A stretch of 49,443 bases of DNA from a virus. The stretch's first letter is position 1; the number at the start of each line of letters is the position of its first letter. The DNA is taken from the IMG/VR virus record IMGVR_UViG_3300024346_000106, positions 1 through 49,443 of that record; one strand, written 5' to 3'. The notes below the pieces were generated by a model, which saw only the letters and a list, made by a program, of their open reading frames with translations, ran no database searches and was not told the DNA's origin. Position numbers and translations under genes: made by a program. Below are positions 30,429-38,138 of the stretch, in pieces.

Positions 30429-30638
30429 CTACAGGAAGAACCGACGAGCCGTATGCACAGCTTCGATCAAAGAGTCGTTGCCCTTCTTGGCATCGCTCTC
30501 GTACTTCTTGTCATCGAGACGGTCATTCACGTCATCCCAAGGGTCATAAGACTCATGGTTCACGTCATCCAGGCTCAGAGTCTCCTTCTGAACCTCCTTG
30601 AAACTATCAGTCAAGATCGCAGCAGCACTCATCAACAT
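30429..30638 (-). CDS. small acidic protein, 69 aa
   Basis: A 69-residue protein starting MLMSAAAILTDSF at ATG 30638, which has TGGAGGAAGTC upstream; a longer frame upstream crosses a hairpin and is rejected. It is strongly acidic in the middle (HESYDPWDDVNDRLDDKKYESD) and ends RRFFL. No motif. It lies between two hairpins, so it may be a single-gene unit. Confidence 0.55.
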   Translation of the reverse strand: MLMSAAAILTDSFKEVQKETLSLDDVNHESYDPWDDVNDRLDDKKYESDAKKGNDSLIEAVHTARRFFL

Positions 30639-30678
30639 GACTTCCTCCATATAAGCAGAATTGCCTATCCACCGAAAC

Positions 30679-30695
30679 AAGGGGCGATAGCCCCT
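30679..30695 (-). repeat. repeated hairpin GGGGCTATCGCCCC, copy 3
   Basis: The same 17-base element occurs here, with TTGTTTCGG after it on the minus strand, 41 bases before the start of the 69-residue gene. Confidence 0.7.
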
Positions 30696-30756
30696 CAGGA
30701 CTTGTACTAAGCGGAGTTGCGGGCCTATTTTCACTCAGCTAGCCCAGGATCCGAAA

Positions 30757-30786
30757 CCCCCCGACGCCCGCTAGGGCGAAGGGGGG
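30757..30786 (-). terminator. intrinsic terminator of the second ssb gene
   Basis: On the minus strand CCCCCC and GGGGGG flank an inner CGCCC-TAGC-GGGCG stem, followed by TTTCGG. It lies 20 bases past the ssb stop codon. The long GC hairpin makes termination likely even with a short U run. Confidence 0.65.
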
Positions 30787-30805
30787 TTGAGGCTCGACCT
30801 ACGAC

Positions 30806-31231
30806 CTAGAACAGGCCGTCATCGGAGCTGGCAGTCTCGCGAAGCGCCGCAAGGGCCTCCGCAGCAGCATCGCCGCCCGCAGCCTGAGCCGCAGTGGGAG
30901 CCGCAGCGCCCGTGGGGGACCCAGTCTTGACCACCGTGTTGGCGAGGATCTTGACTGCGAAGCCCTTCGAGCCGTCGCGACGAACGAACTCCTCGTCTTC
31001 AGGGGTACCGTCAACGAAGACAGTGTCACCCTTCTTGAGGATCTTCGCCATGTTCTCTGCGGTAGCACCGAAGCAGAGGACATCACGCCACTTGACCACG
31101 GCGACGCCCTTGACCTTGCGGTTCACGGCAACGCGCATCGCGCAAGTAACAGTTCCCGACTGGCCCGTCAGGAGAATAGGGTCGGCTCCAAGGTTGCCGA
31201 CGACCTGAATACGCTCAAAGCCCATGCTCAT
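30806..31231 (-). CDS. ssb: single-stranded DNA-binding protein 2
   Basis: A 141-residue SSB: FERIQVVGNLGADPILL at the N-terminus, CAMRVAVNRKVKGVAVVKWRDVLCFGATAENMAKILKKGDTVFVDGTP (OB-fold core with the Trp used in ssDNA stacking) and AVKILANTVVKTG. An Ala/Gly-rich linker and an acidic tip ending SSDDGLF complete the bacterial SSB plan. The start at ATG 31231 has TGGAG eight bases upstream; the longer frame runs through a hairpin repeat. It differs from SSB 1 throughout, so the two are not a recent duplication. Confidence 0.85.
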   Translation of the reverse strand: MSMGFERIQVVGNLGADPILLTGQSGTVTCAMRVAVNRKVKGVAVVKWRDVLCFGATAENMAKILKKGDTVFVDGTPEDEEFVRRDGSKGFAVKILANTVVKTGSPTGAAAPTAAQAAGGDAAAEALAALRETASSDDGLF

Positions 31232-31280
31232 GGGTGCGCTCCAGTGTGGAAAGAAGGACCATCCCTCTCTCCGCAGAAAC

Positions 31281-31297
31281 AAGGGGCGATAGCCCCT
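31281..31297 (-). repeat. repeated hairpin GGGGCTATCGCCCC, copy 4
   Basis: This copy is identical to copy 3 and followed on the minus strand by TTGTTTCTGCGGAG. That extension is shared with copy 5, so copies 4 and 5 form a longer duplicated unit of about 30 bases in front of the ssb gene. Confidence 0.7.
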
Positions 31298-31355
31298 CTC
31301 GCAGTCCATCACGCTGGACCAAACGGGAGCCAGGACATCTGGACTCCGCAGAAAG

Positions 31356-31371
31356 AAGGGGCGATAGCCCC
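31356..31371 (-). repeat. repeated hairpin GGGGCTATCGCCCC, copy 5
   Basis: The hairpin core is the same, followed by TTCTTTCTGCGGAG on the minus strand. It lies 75 bases from copy 4. The outermost A-T pair is lost in this copy. Confidence 0.7.
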
Positions 31372-31430
31372 AGCGAAGCGAGCGAAGCGGTTGCGCCGAG
31401 CGAAGCGAGCTCTACAAGCGAAGACAAACA
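31372..31430. repeat. short GCGAAGCGAG direct repeats
   Basis: On the plus strand the decamer-like unit AGCGAAGCGAG recurs in AGCGAAGCGAGCGAAGCG, then again in CCGAGCGAAGCGAGC, with a partial copy in AAGCGAAGAC. The set sits between copy 5 of the hairpin and the terminator of the next gene. Its role is unknown; slippage-derived repeats or a protein-binding array are possible. Confidence 0.5.
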
Positions 31431-31492
31431 TGCGAATGGACGGCCGAGCGTAAGCGAGGCAGCGGAGTCATTGGGCCTTTTTTGGATGAAAG

Positions 31493-31526
31493 AAAAAAAT
31501 AGCCCACCCATGATGGGCAGGCTATT
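31493..31526 (-). terminator. intrinsic terminator of 31529-31822 gene
   Basis: On the minus strand AATAGCCTGCCCAT and its near-perfect complement ATGGGTGGGCTATT form a stem of about 13 pairs with a minimal loop, followed by TTTTTTTC. It begins two bases past the stop codon. Confidence 0.85.
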
Positions 31527-31528
31527 CT

Positions 31529-31822
31529 CTAGTTATTGCCGTTCTTCTTTCTGTTTGCTTCTAGCATTTCCAGAAGACCGCGAGCCATCTTTGCATTGTG
31601 CTCATTCTCCTTTTGGGTGACCCATTTCGGAGGAGGATCCTTGATGTCAAAGAAGATTTGAATCTCATGGCGAAGTACATAGTAACCTTTGTTGATACGC
31701 AAATCAACACAGATCACAACTTCTCCTGCTCCAACCAAAGTACCATCCCATGCCCTAATAGTGCCGGTTGGCTTTGGTTTGCGGTTTGTTTCAATGATGT
31801 GGCCATTAAATGACTTTTTCAT
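31529..31822 (-). CDS. hypothetical protein, 97 aa
   Basis: A 97-residue soluble protein starting MKKSFNGHIIETNRK. It has a beta-rich first half (GTIRAWDGTLVGAGEVVICVDLRINKGYYVL), a PPPKW turn and a charged C-terminal helix. AAGGAATAGATAACA precedes the ATG. It is closed by a strong terminator, so it ends the transcription unit of the very large genes upstream. Family unknown. Confidence 0.58.
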   Translation of the reverse strand: MKKSFNGHIIETNRKPKPTGTIRAWDGTLVGAGEVVICVDLRINKGYYVLRHEIQIFFDIKDPPPKWVTQKENEHNAKMARGLLEMLEANRKKNGNN

Positions 31823-31857
31823 TGTTATCTATTCCTTACGTGCAGTGTTATGTTCTG

Positions 31858-34800
31858 CTACTTCTTTGCAAGGTCGTTCGGGTTGATGATAATCATCGGG
31901 CGATTGACCTTCTTGGCGTAGTTGACACAGTTGGATGTGCCACTCGGAGAACCATCCCAGATTGCGACAACCGCCTCGCAGTTATCAACCATCCAGTAGT
32001 TCCGTGCGTGGAGACACTTCTCTTTGCCTGCAAGGTCATAGCCCTTCTTATTGACAAGCACGACTTGATGAGCAAGAGCAAGCATCTTCTTGTAACGCAT
32101 CTTAGCTTCGTCACCCTTGAAGTAATCACCATGGTCGCTGCAAGGACGAGCCACGATGAACTTCAGGCCAAGCTTGTGAGCCTCACGTGCGGCATCAGTG
32201 TCAACGCCAAGAGCACCACCAGTAACGACGATGATCTCACGAGTTGCACTGTACTTGGCAATGGCACGCTTCAATGCATCTGCGATTGCCTTCTTTACAG
32301 CAACACGCAGAGGATGATTCTCGTCATAGCCGCCAATCTTTTCGGGGCGATGACCAGTGAATGCAATCCTGTAGGGCTTGGCTTCTACCGCAGGAGCGGG
32401 CTTTGCATTAAGTACTTCACTGAAGATTTGAGTCTCAGACTCTTCCTCGTCACTGTCGTACTCGCTACCATACTGCTCCAGCTCTTGAGCGCTGACTGGA
32501 TTCTCAGAACCAAAGGCATCTTCAAAGTTGAAGTCTGCCATGCCTGCGCTCTCCAGCATCTTGTCGTAATCGATATTCTCAGAAGCAGAGATATCGAAGA
32601 ACTCCTTCTCGGGAGGAGGCTCGGGTTTGACCGGCTCTTGACCCTTGAAGGTCAGCCAGACGAAGTTACGAGTGTAGGTCTTGCCGTTGGCACCATGACC
32701 GTCACGCTTCTCCACTTCGCTTGCCTCAACGGTAGCACCGCTGAAGAAGTTGTTGAGAGTACCGTGGTAGCCCATCATCCCAGCAATCTGCCACTGCGTC
32801 TTGCCCTTGAAGGCACCGTTGTTCTCGAATGTCTTGCGCGTCTCGCTGGTCTTGCGGAACACAAGATAAGCGATTGCGGCGGCGCGATGGTCCTGATCGG
32901 GATTACCGCGCTGTCCACCGTACGCAAGCTGGATGCGATTGTCGCTGAGGAGCTGCTCAATGCTCAGACCGACAAGCGACTGCGGATCAACAGTCTTGCC
33001 ATCCTTGGTCTCACGGATGAGGAAGGAGGCACGAACGTCGGCAGCAAGAAGCTTATCCTGAGTCTTCTTCACGGCAGCATCCTCAAGGAACTTGCAGAGA
33101 ACTTCTGCGTAGCCCTTGTAGTTCCCGGTCGAGGCAAAGTACATCTTGCGGCTGTAACCACCGCTGGAGCTAAGCTCACCCTGGGCGTCAATAGCGTCAG
33201 AGTCGATGATCTTTGTCTTGTTGCCTTCTTCGTCATCAAGGAACTCGACCTTACCCTTGCCCATGGACAGAGTAATAGGCTTTTCCGCAGACGTACCGAG
33301 AGCGGACATCAGCTCAGAAAGCACGAAGATTTCGTACTTGTACTCAGCGTTATCCTCGTAGACTTCTTCGAAGAGAGGCCAGAGATCCTCGTGGCGTGCC
33401 GCGAACGCTGCATGGATGGGCTTCTGAGCGTAAACCCGACGAAGGGTCTTGAGCTCTTCAGCGTTCATCATGTAGCGAACCTTGTCGATTTCCTCGTAGC
33501 GGTGCTTCATTGCCTCAGGCACAGTCATCATGTGACCATTTTCCTGGCTGTAGCGATTGACCGCATGATACTTGCGGAACATGAAGGAGCCGAAGGTCGT
33601 GAGATTGAACTCACCCTCATACTGCTCCTGCTCATCCCGGTAGTGCTTGTTGATCAGCTCATCAAGCTCATGCGAGTGCTCTTCAAGGAACGCCTGAAGA
33701 GTAGAAGTCAGGAGAGTAGCAGTCTGAGTGCTGTGACCCTCGTCAATGAACGACTTGAGGTTTGAGGTCATCGTCTTCCAGTAGCGTGTGAAGCTGCGGA
33801 TGATGGGATGCTCAACCTTGATGGACCGACCATCTGCCGTGACAACCGTCTGACGAAGGCTCTGGCAGATCTTAGCAGTCATCGGGGTCTTGCCCTCTTC
33901 GTCCTTGAACAAAGCAGGAGCAATGATGTTTTCGCCCGTGATCTCGGAGATTTCTCCCGTGTAACGCACAGCAACAGGTGCAGTTACAAGCGAAAGAAGG
34001 CTGACACCAAGCCGCTTGCGGACAGGCTTAAGGGCAGTCATCTTGCTAGGCTTAGCATCGGGATTCTCACGCATCGCATTGCGGTCGTTGAGTACCCAGC
34101 TGACAGCAATCATCGTCATGATAGCATCGATGTTGTGCCATGCACGCCAAGCGCCGGGGAAGTCAGTGCCGCTCTGAGCAGCATCGACCACCAGCGAGAT
34201 CTCACCTTCCATCATGCAAGCTGCAAGAAGGGCAGGTGGAGTCTTGACTACCGAAGGCAGAATGATCAGGTCAGCAAGCAGATAGCTGCCAAACATCTGA
34301 GCATTTGCCATTGCGCCAACGATGGGCATGAACTCGTTATCACCAGGAAGGTGAATCATGTCCCACTTCTCTTCAGCAGTCTTGTCGACAACCGAAGGAT
34401 CTGCAGGCTGAGCCTTCTCAGCAAGCGCCGTGATGTTGTACTTGATGAGGCCAGAAGGCGAGACAGTCTCGACCGTCTTGACATCAAAGTACGAGGACAG
34501 CAGCTTGTGACCGTTCGGAATGGTGTTCACAAGATCAAGCTTTTCAGGAAGCTTAGCAAGGAAGGTGTGTGCCTTCTCGTAAGTATCCTGGACCTGCTGA
34601 ACAGTGAACTGGCTCAGCTTGTAGTTACGCAGGTTCATAGAACGCAGCGCAAGCAAGCCAAGCTTACCGCACAGGAAGAACGCCTTGTCGTCAGCGTCAC
34701 CGCCGTCCATGCTAACAAGGACAGCCTTCTGCATGATCTCCGTGCTGCCGAAGTACGCAGTAGCGTGCAGGAACATGTCGTCCTCAAGGACAACATAGAT

Positions 34801-36147
34801 AGCCCGCACATCGACCTTAGCCGAAGTAGGCCAACGAGCCGCAGCACCAAGGCTATCCCGATGGTTGACCGCAAGCTCCTTCTCGTTCTCACCCTTTACA
34901 TCATGGATGTTAAGAGCAGGAACGTTGAGGTTCTTTGCAGCTTCTGCCGTGATAGCAATTGCCGCAAATCCTGTTTTGGCAAGGATCTGTTCCGACTTGG
35001 CGTTAAACGCTTCCTCGATCTTTGCCTTGCGGTCAAGCTCAGCCATGATGAGAAGACGACGCTTCTTCAGGCCAGCGGTCTCGTTTGCAAAGGCACCCTG
35101 CTTCTCCTCGTGGAGCCACAGGTCGCGGAACATGCGCCAGACAAGAGCGCGGGGATAGGAGGTAAAGCCACAAGGGCCGTCCTTCGTAACCGCGTTGATG
35201 CGAAGCTTGCTCTGCGTGACATCCTCGCTGACACTGTTGACCAGAGTAGTCACAGTAGCAGGAATTGCGCCAGGATGCACACCAAGGCTAAGCAGCATCT
35301 TGGTAATCTTGGCCTTGAACGTTGTGGACGTCTCGGTTGCCTCAAGGACATCGCCATCAAGGCCCTTAAGGGCATTCTTGACGTAGTCATCCCAGTGCGA
35401 GATGTTCCAGTCAATCATCTCGTTGAGGATCGCATGGAACTTCGGGTCGTTAAGCACCTGACCAAACAGGGCGCTCAGGTTCTGAACACCGAGGAGAACC
35501 CCAGGCTCAGACTTCATCTCACCAACGGTCGGCTGCACCATAAGCGCAACATCGTCAGAGAGATCTGGCTTGAGATCCTGCTTGTCCTCTGAACTCAGAA
35601 GGAAGACATGGGGCGGCATCCACAGCTTGACTGCACCCATTGCGCCCTTGTAGTACGCCTTGCGCGTAACCACACGACGCACCTGCATGCCCTGTGTCAT
35701 GGGGCCAGGGGTGAGCTCTGCACTGCCCATGTAGTGGACACCGTCCTGGATTGCCTTGTAGGCAGGATCCAAGTCAGCCATGTCCACAACCTTGCCAGTC
35801 GCAGAGATAAGCCCGCTGTAGGTGGCCGTCATCATGGAACGCGCATACTTGCGGCCCTTCTGAGCGGTCTTGCTGGTATACCCAACAGCACCCACGAGCT
35901 TTGCCTTCAGCGCCTTAGGCACCATCAGCGTCTCCATGCTGCTAACAGCAAAGAGCGGAACGTGACCGTCCGGGCGCTTCTGTCCTTTCTCAACCACAGG
36001 GTGGTCGAGGAGGCTTTCAAAACCCGGAAGATCGGAATAGGGGCTCTTAACCCCGGAATATTCGAGATGCTCTCGATAGCTACGGTACATCGTACCCTCC
36101 TTGTCAGTAACCGAAATGGTTACGTTCTGTTTCATGTTTTCTACCAT
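31858..36147 (-). CDS. 1429-aa protein: polymerase-like core plus C-terminal SLOG domain
   Basis: The last ~173 residues are a SLOG/YpsA-type Rossmann domain (RIAFTGHRPEKIGGYD near 1260, VVTGGALGVDTDAA near 1307), a family that senses nucleotide-like ligands. Residues 438-660 contain RWPTSAKVDVRA, then DGGDADDKAFF (481-491), IVGAMANA (609-616) and a Cys/Ala segment leading into LVVDAAQSG (652-660). The order and spacing resemble the RxPxxHPGDVR, GGDLDGDxYF, GxIxN and AVDFPKTG motifs of QDE-1-type RNA polymerases, but the catalytic DxDGD is changed to DADDK. That fold call is an inference; the SLOG call is firm. The ATG at 36147 overlaps the upstream stop. An internal AAGGAGGGTACG-ATG (residue 20) is a second possible start. 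Confidence 0.6.
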   Translation of the reverse strand: MVENMKQNVTISVTDKEGTMYRSYREHLEYSGVKSPYSDLPGFESLLDHPVVEKGQKRPDGHVPLFAVSSMETLMVPKALKAKLVGAVGYTSKTAQKGRKYARSMMTATYSGLISATGKVVDMADLDPAYKAIQDGVHYMGSAELTPGPMTQGMQVRRVVTRKAYYKGAMGAVKLWMPPHVFLLSSEDKQDLKPDLSDDVALMVQPTVGEMKSEPGVLLGVQNLSALFGQVLNDPKFHAILNEMIDWNISHWDDYVKNALKGLDGDVLEATETSTTFKAKITKMLLSLGVHPGAIPATVTTLVNSVSEDVTQSKLRINAVTKDGPCGFTSYPRALVWRMFRDLWLHEEKQGAFANETAGLKKRRLLIMAELDRKAKIEEAFNAKSEQILAKTGFAAIAITAEAAKNLNVPALNIHDVKGENEKELAVNHRDSLGAAARWPTSAKVDVRAIYVVLEDDMFLHATAYFGSTEIMQKAVLVSMDGGDADDKAFFLCGKLGLLALRSMNLRNYKLSQFTVQQVQDTYEKAHTFLAKLPEKLDLVNTIPNGHKLLSSYFDVKTVETVSPSGLIKYNITALAEKAQPADPSVVDKTAEEKWDMIHLPGDNEFMPIVGAMANAQMFGSYLLADLIILPSVVKTPPALLAACMMEGEISLVVDAAQSGTDFPGAWRAWHNIDAIMTMIAVSWVLNDRNAMRENPDAKPSKMTALKPVRKRLGVSLLSLVTAPVAVRYTGEISEITGENIIAPALFKDEEGKTPMTAKICQSLRQTVVTADGRSIKVEHPIIRSFTRYWKTMTSNLKSFIDEGHSTQTATLLTSTLQAFLEEHSHELDELINKHYRDEQEQYEGEFNLTTFGSFMFRKYHAVNRYSQENGHMMTVPEAMKHRYEEIDKVRYMMNAEELKTLRRVYAQKPIHAAFAARHEDLWPLFEEVYEDNAEYKYEIFVLSELMSALGTSAEKPITLSMGKGKVEFLDDEEGNKTKIIDSDAIDAQGELSSSGGYSRKMYFASTGNYKGYAEVLCKFLEDAAVKKTQDKLLAADVRASFLIRETKDGKTVDPQSLVGLSIEQLLSDNRIQLAYGGQRGNPDQDHRAAAIAYLVFRKTSETRKTFENNGAFKGKTQWQIAGMMGYHGTLNNFFSGATVEASEVEKRDGHGANGKTYTRNFVWLTFKGQEPVKPEPPPEKEFFDISASENIDYDKMLESAGMADFNFEDAFGSENPVSAQELEQYGSEYDSDEEESETQIFSEVLNAKPAPAVEAKPYRIAFTGHRPEKIGGYDENHPLRVAVKKAIADALKRAIAKYSATREIIVVTGGALGVDTDAAREAHKLGLKFIVARPCSDHGDYFKGDEAKMRYKKMLALAHQVVLVNKKGYDLAGKEKCLHARNYWMVDNCEAVVAIWDGSPSGTSNCVNYAKKVNRPMIIINPNDLAKK

Positions 36148-38138
36148 TGCTCCATCCTTTCACGATAGGGTGTCGTAAGACCTTCACGTGCGTCGTAAAG
36201 AAGAATTTCATCTGCCATTGGCGTAAGAATGCCATAGGAGAAGTAAAGGCGATCCTTATAACGAAGACCGCTTGTTTTCTCAAGCCCCATATCAATGGCT
36301 CGACTTTGGGCGTCAGTCATGATACGATCTGCATTGTTGTAGGCCAGGATTGGGCTCACCAACATATAGCCACTTGCGGTTTTCATCCACTTGTAGCCAT
36401 GAAGATTGATAAGTCTCTGGAGCAGAAGTCGATAGTGCTTGTCTCCAGTGTCCTTACCATTTACCCCACTCTTGTTGCAAGACTGCAGTTCGTTACGCTC
36501 ATATCTCATTTTGAGAATTTGAGGTTCAAAGAAATTGTCCATCTCGTTGAACTTCCGGATTTGACGTTTCATTTCTTGTAACGTCATAGCATCCTTTGTT
36601 CGAAGACTGAAGACAGCTTCCTGTTTCTTCTCTTCCAACAAAGCAACTTCAAAGTCGCTACGAGACAGTCCAAACAGATGAGGCCGGGTAAACTCGGCGT
36701 TCTCCCAAGAGCTGTCCATGTCAAAGCTATAAAGTTCCCATGGCAAGTTATGCTTGCTTGCTAGCTCCCACAAGGTTCCTCCGGCAATCTTAGCGCAATA
36801 CGCTGAGTGATACGGAGAATCAGGTATGCTACTGTCACGTAGGCGGTGAATCTTGTTCTGCTGATACTCTGCCAGTATTTGCATGTTTGCAGTATCCGGT
36901 GCCTGCATATACCAGCGCATAACCGTGCTACTGGTCTCATTTGCTTTCTGACAGAATCCATCAGCTCCAGCAGTCCAAGTGTTTCCGTAGGAGGTTTGAC
37001 GGACTCCCCTGGGATTGAGGAACAGGCGCTCAGCAATATTCCCATTGTAGAAATACTCTAGGAATATTTTCCCATTTTTGTCTGTTCGCTCATAGAACCC
37101 ATTGTCTGGCTTACCAGTTGGATCCCAGCCGCGGAGGTCTACGATTTTCTCGATATGACTGCACCACTGATTGTAAGTGGGCTGGCGCATGTTAAACCAG
37201 TCAGCCATGATCATGCGGATCCATTGCTCTTCTGGTTGGCCTCCTGTGAGGCCTCCGCTACGAGAAGCACCGAAGATAGCCTTTGCAAGCTCCTCTTCAT
37301 GGCCGGTAACTTGGTTCTCAGGACCAAATCCCCAGTCCGCAACACCGCCGCTGGTGACAAGGACAAACCCAAAGGAGAACTTTTCTCCGCCCTTGTAGGA
37401 GTTCGTCTTGGCATCCACTGTCTTGTCGACAATGTAGCCATGGTACTTACCAGACTTCATTTGGTGCTGGTAGTAACCGTCACCGACACAGAACCGGCCA
37501 GCGTCGTTTGGTGGCGGGAAGTAGCGCAAGTTAATGTCCTTGCACTCATCCCATGCCATCTGAGGACTGACATAGCGGAAGTAGTACGTCTCTTTGTTAA
37601 AGAGAGCCGTAACTTCAACCTCCGTAGTCTTGACTTCCGCCATTTCCTTGCCAAGGAATTTGACTGAAAGCTGATTGACCAGCTCAACAGTGTCCTTGAA
37701 GCGGTTCCGGGCAACCATCCACTCGGCCGCCGACCAGGTATCAAGCGTCTTCGGCTTCCTTGCCAATTTCTCGATTGTGACCCAGAAGGCTTCCCAGGTC
37801 GGGTCATGAGCAACCTGGTTAAACCAGGTAAAGACTTCCTTGTTTGCCAGCAAGATGTTAGCAAACTTGTTGAATGCCGGAGCATTCATGGTCTTGATTT
37901 TCACTTGTTTGTCACGCCCCTTGAACTTGCTCTTGACAGTCCGAAGCTTGCCAAAACACCGAAGACGGTACATATCTACACCAATAGCCTGCAGCGCAAG
38001 AAGACGCTTCTTGACACCCATCAGATTGCTTGTTGCAAACTTGGGGAATTGCATGGAGATTTTCTCCATGAGCTCCCTCTGTTCCTGCTTGGCCTTCATA
38101 AGAGCTTCCTTTTGTTCGGTTGTCATGTTCTTAGCCAT
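36141..38138 (-). CDS. large protein with GRFCxGxG domain, 665 aa
   Basis: A 665-residue soluble protein. Residues 180-330 hold a domain with WDECKDIN, AGRFCVGDGYYQ, GFVLVTSGGVADWGFGP and, further on, MADWFNMRQPTYNQW. The same order of motifs is found at the C-terminus of the 731-residue protein at 43914-46109. The rest is helical, Trp- and Lys-rich at the N-terminus (FTWFNQVAHDPTWEAFW) and unknown to me. It starts at ATG 38138, coupled to the upstream stop (TAATG), with GGAGG before it, and its end overlaps the start of the polymerase-like gene. Confidence 0.58.
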   Translation of the reverse strand: MAKNMTTEQKEALMKAKQEQRELMEKISMQFPKFATSNLMGVKKRLLALQAIGVDMYRLRCFGKLRTVKSKFKGRDKQVKIKTMNAPAFNKFANILLANKEVFTWFNQVAHDPTWEAFWVTIEKLARKPKTLDTWSAAEWMVARNRFKDTVELVNQLSVKFLGKEMAEVKTTEVEVTALFNKETYYFRYVSPQMAWDECKDINLRYFPPPNDAGRFCVGDGYYQHQMKSGKYHGYIVDKTVDAKTNSYKGGEKFSFGFVLVTSGGVADWGFGPENQVTGHEEELAKAIFGASRSGGLTGGQPEEQWIRMIMADWFNMRQPTYNQWCSHIEKIVDLRGWDPTGKPDNGFYERTDKNGKIFLEYFYNGNIAERLFLNPRGVRQTSYGNTWTAGADGFCQKANETSSTVMRWYMQAPDTANMQILAEYQQNKIHRLRDSSIPDSPYHSAYCAKIAGGTLWELASKHNLPWELYSFDMDSSWENAEFTRPHLFGLSRSDFEVALLEEKKQEAVFSLRTKDAMTLQEMKRQIRKFNEMDNFFEPQILKMRYERNELQSCNKSGVNGKDTGDKHYRLLLQRLINLHGYKWMKTASGYMLVSPILAYNNADRIMTDAQSRAIDMGLEKTSGLRYKDRLYFSYGILTPMADEILLYDAREGLTTPYRERMEQW

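Noticed and set aside
30806-31312. Longer start for SSB 2 at 31312
   Set aside because: The extension translates a hairpin repeat into RGYRPLF and adds residues with no SSB similarity; ATG 31231 has GGAG.
31281-31371. CRISPR-like repeat pair in front of ssb 2
   Set aside because: There are only two full extended copies with one spacer, the hairpin is also scattered singly elsewhere, and no cas genes are present; a repeated terminator-like hairpin explains it.
31810-35592. Two very long plus-strand open frames (651 and 594 codons) opposite the 1429-residue gene
   Set aside because: They are mirror frames of a GC-richer coding region: Leu/Arg/Val-rich, no ribosome site, no recognisable domain. 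The minus frame carries clear SLOG motifs and correct coupling to its neighbours.
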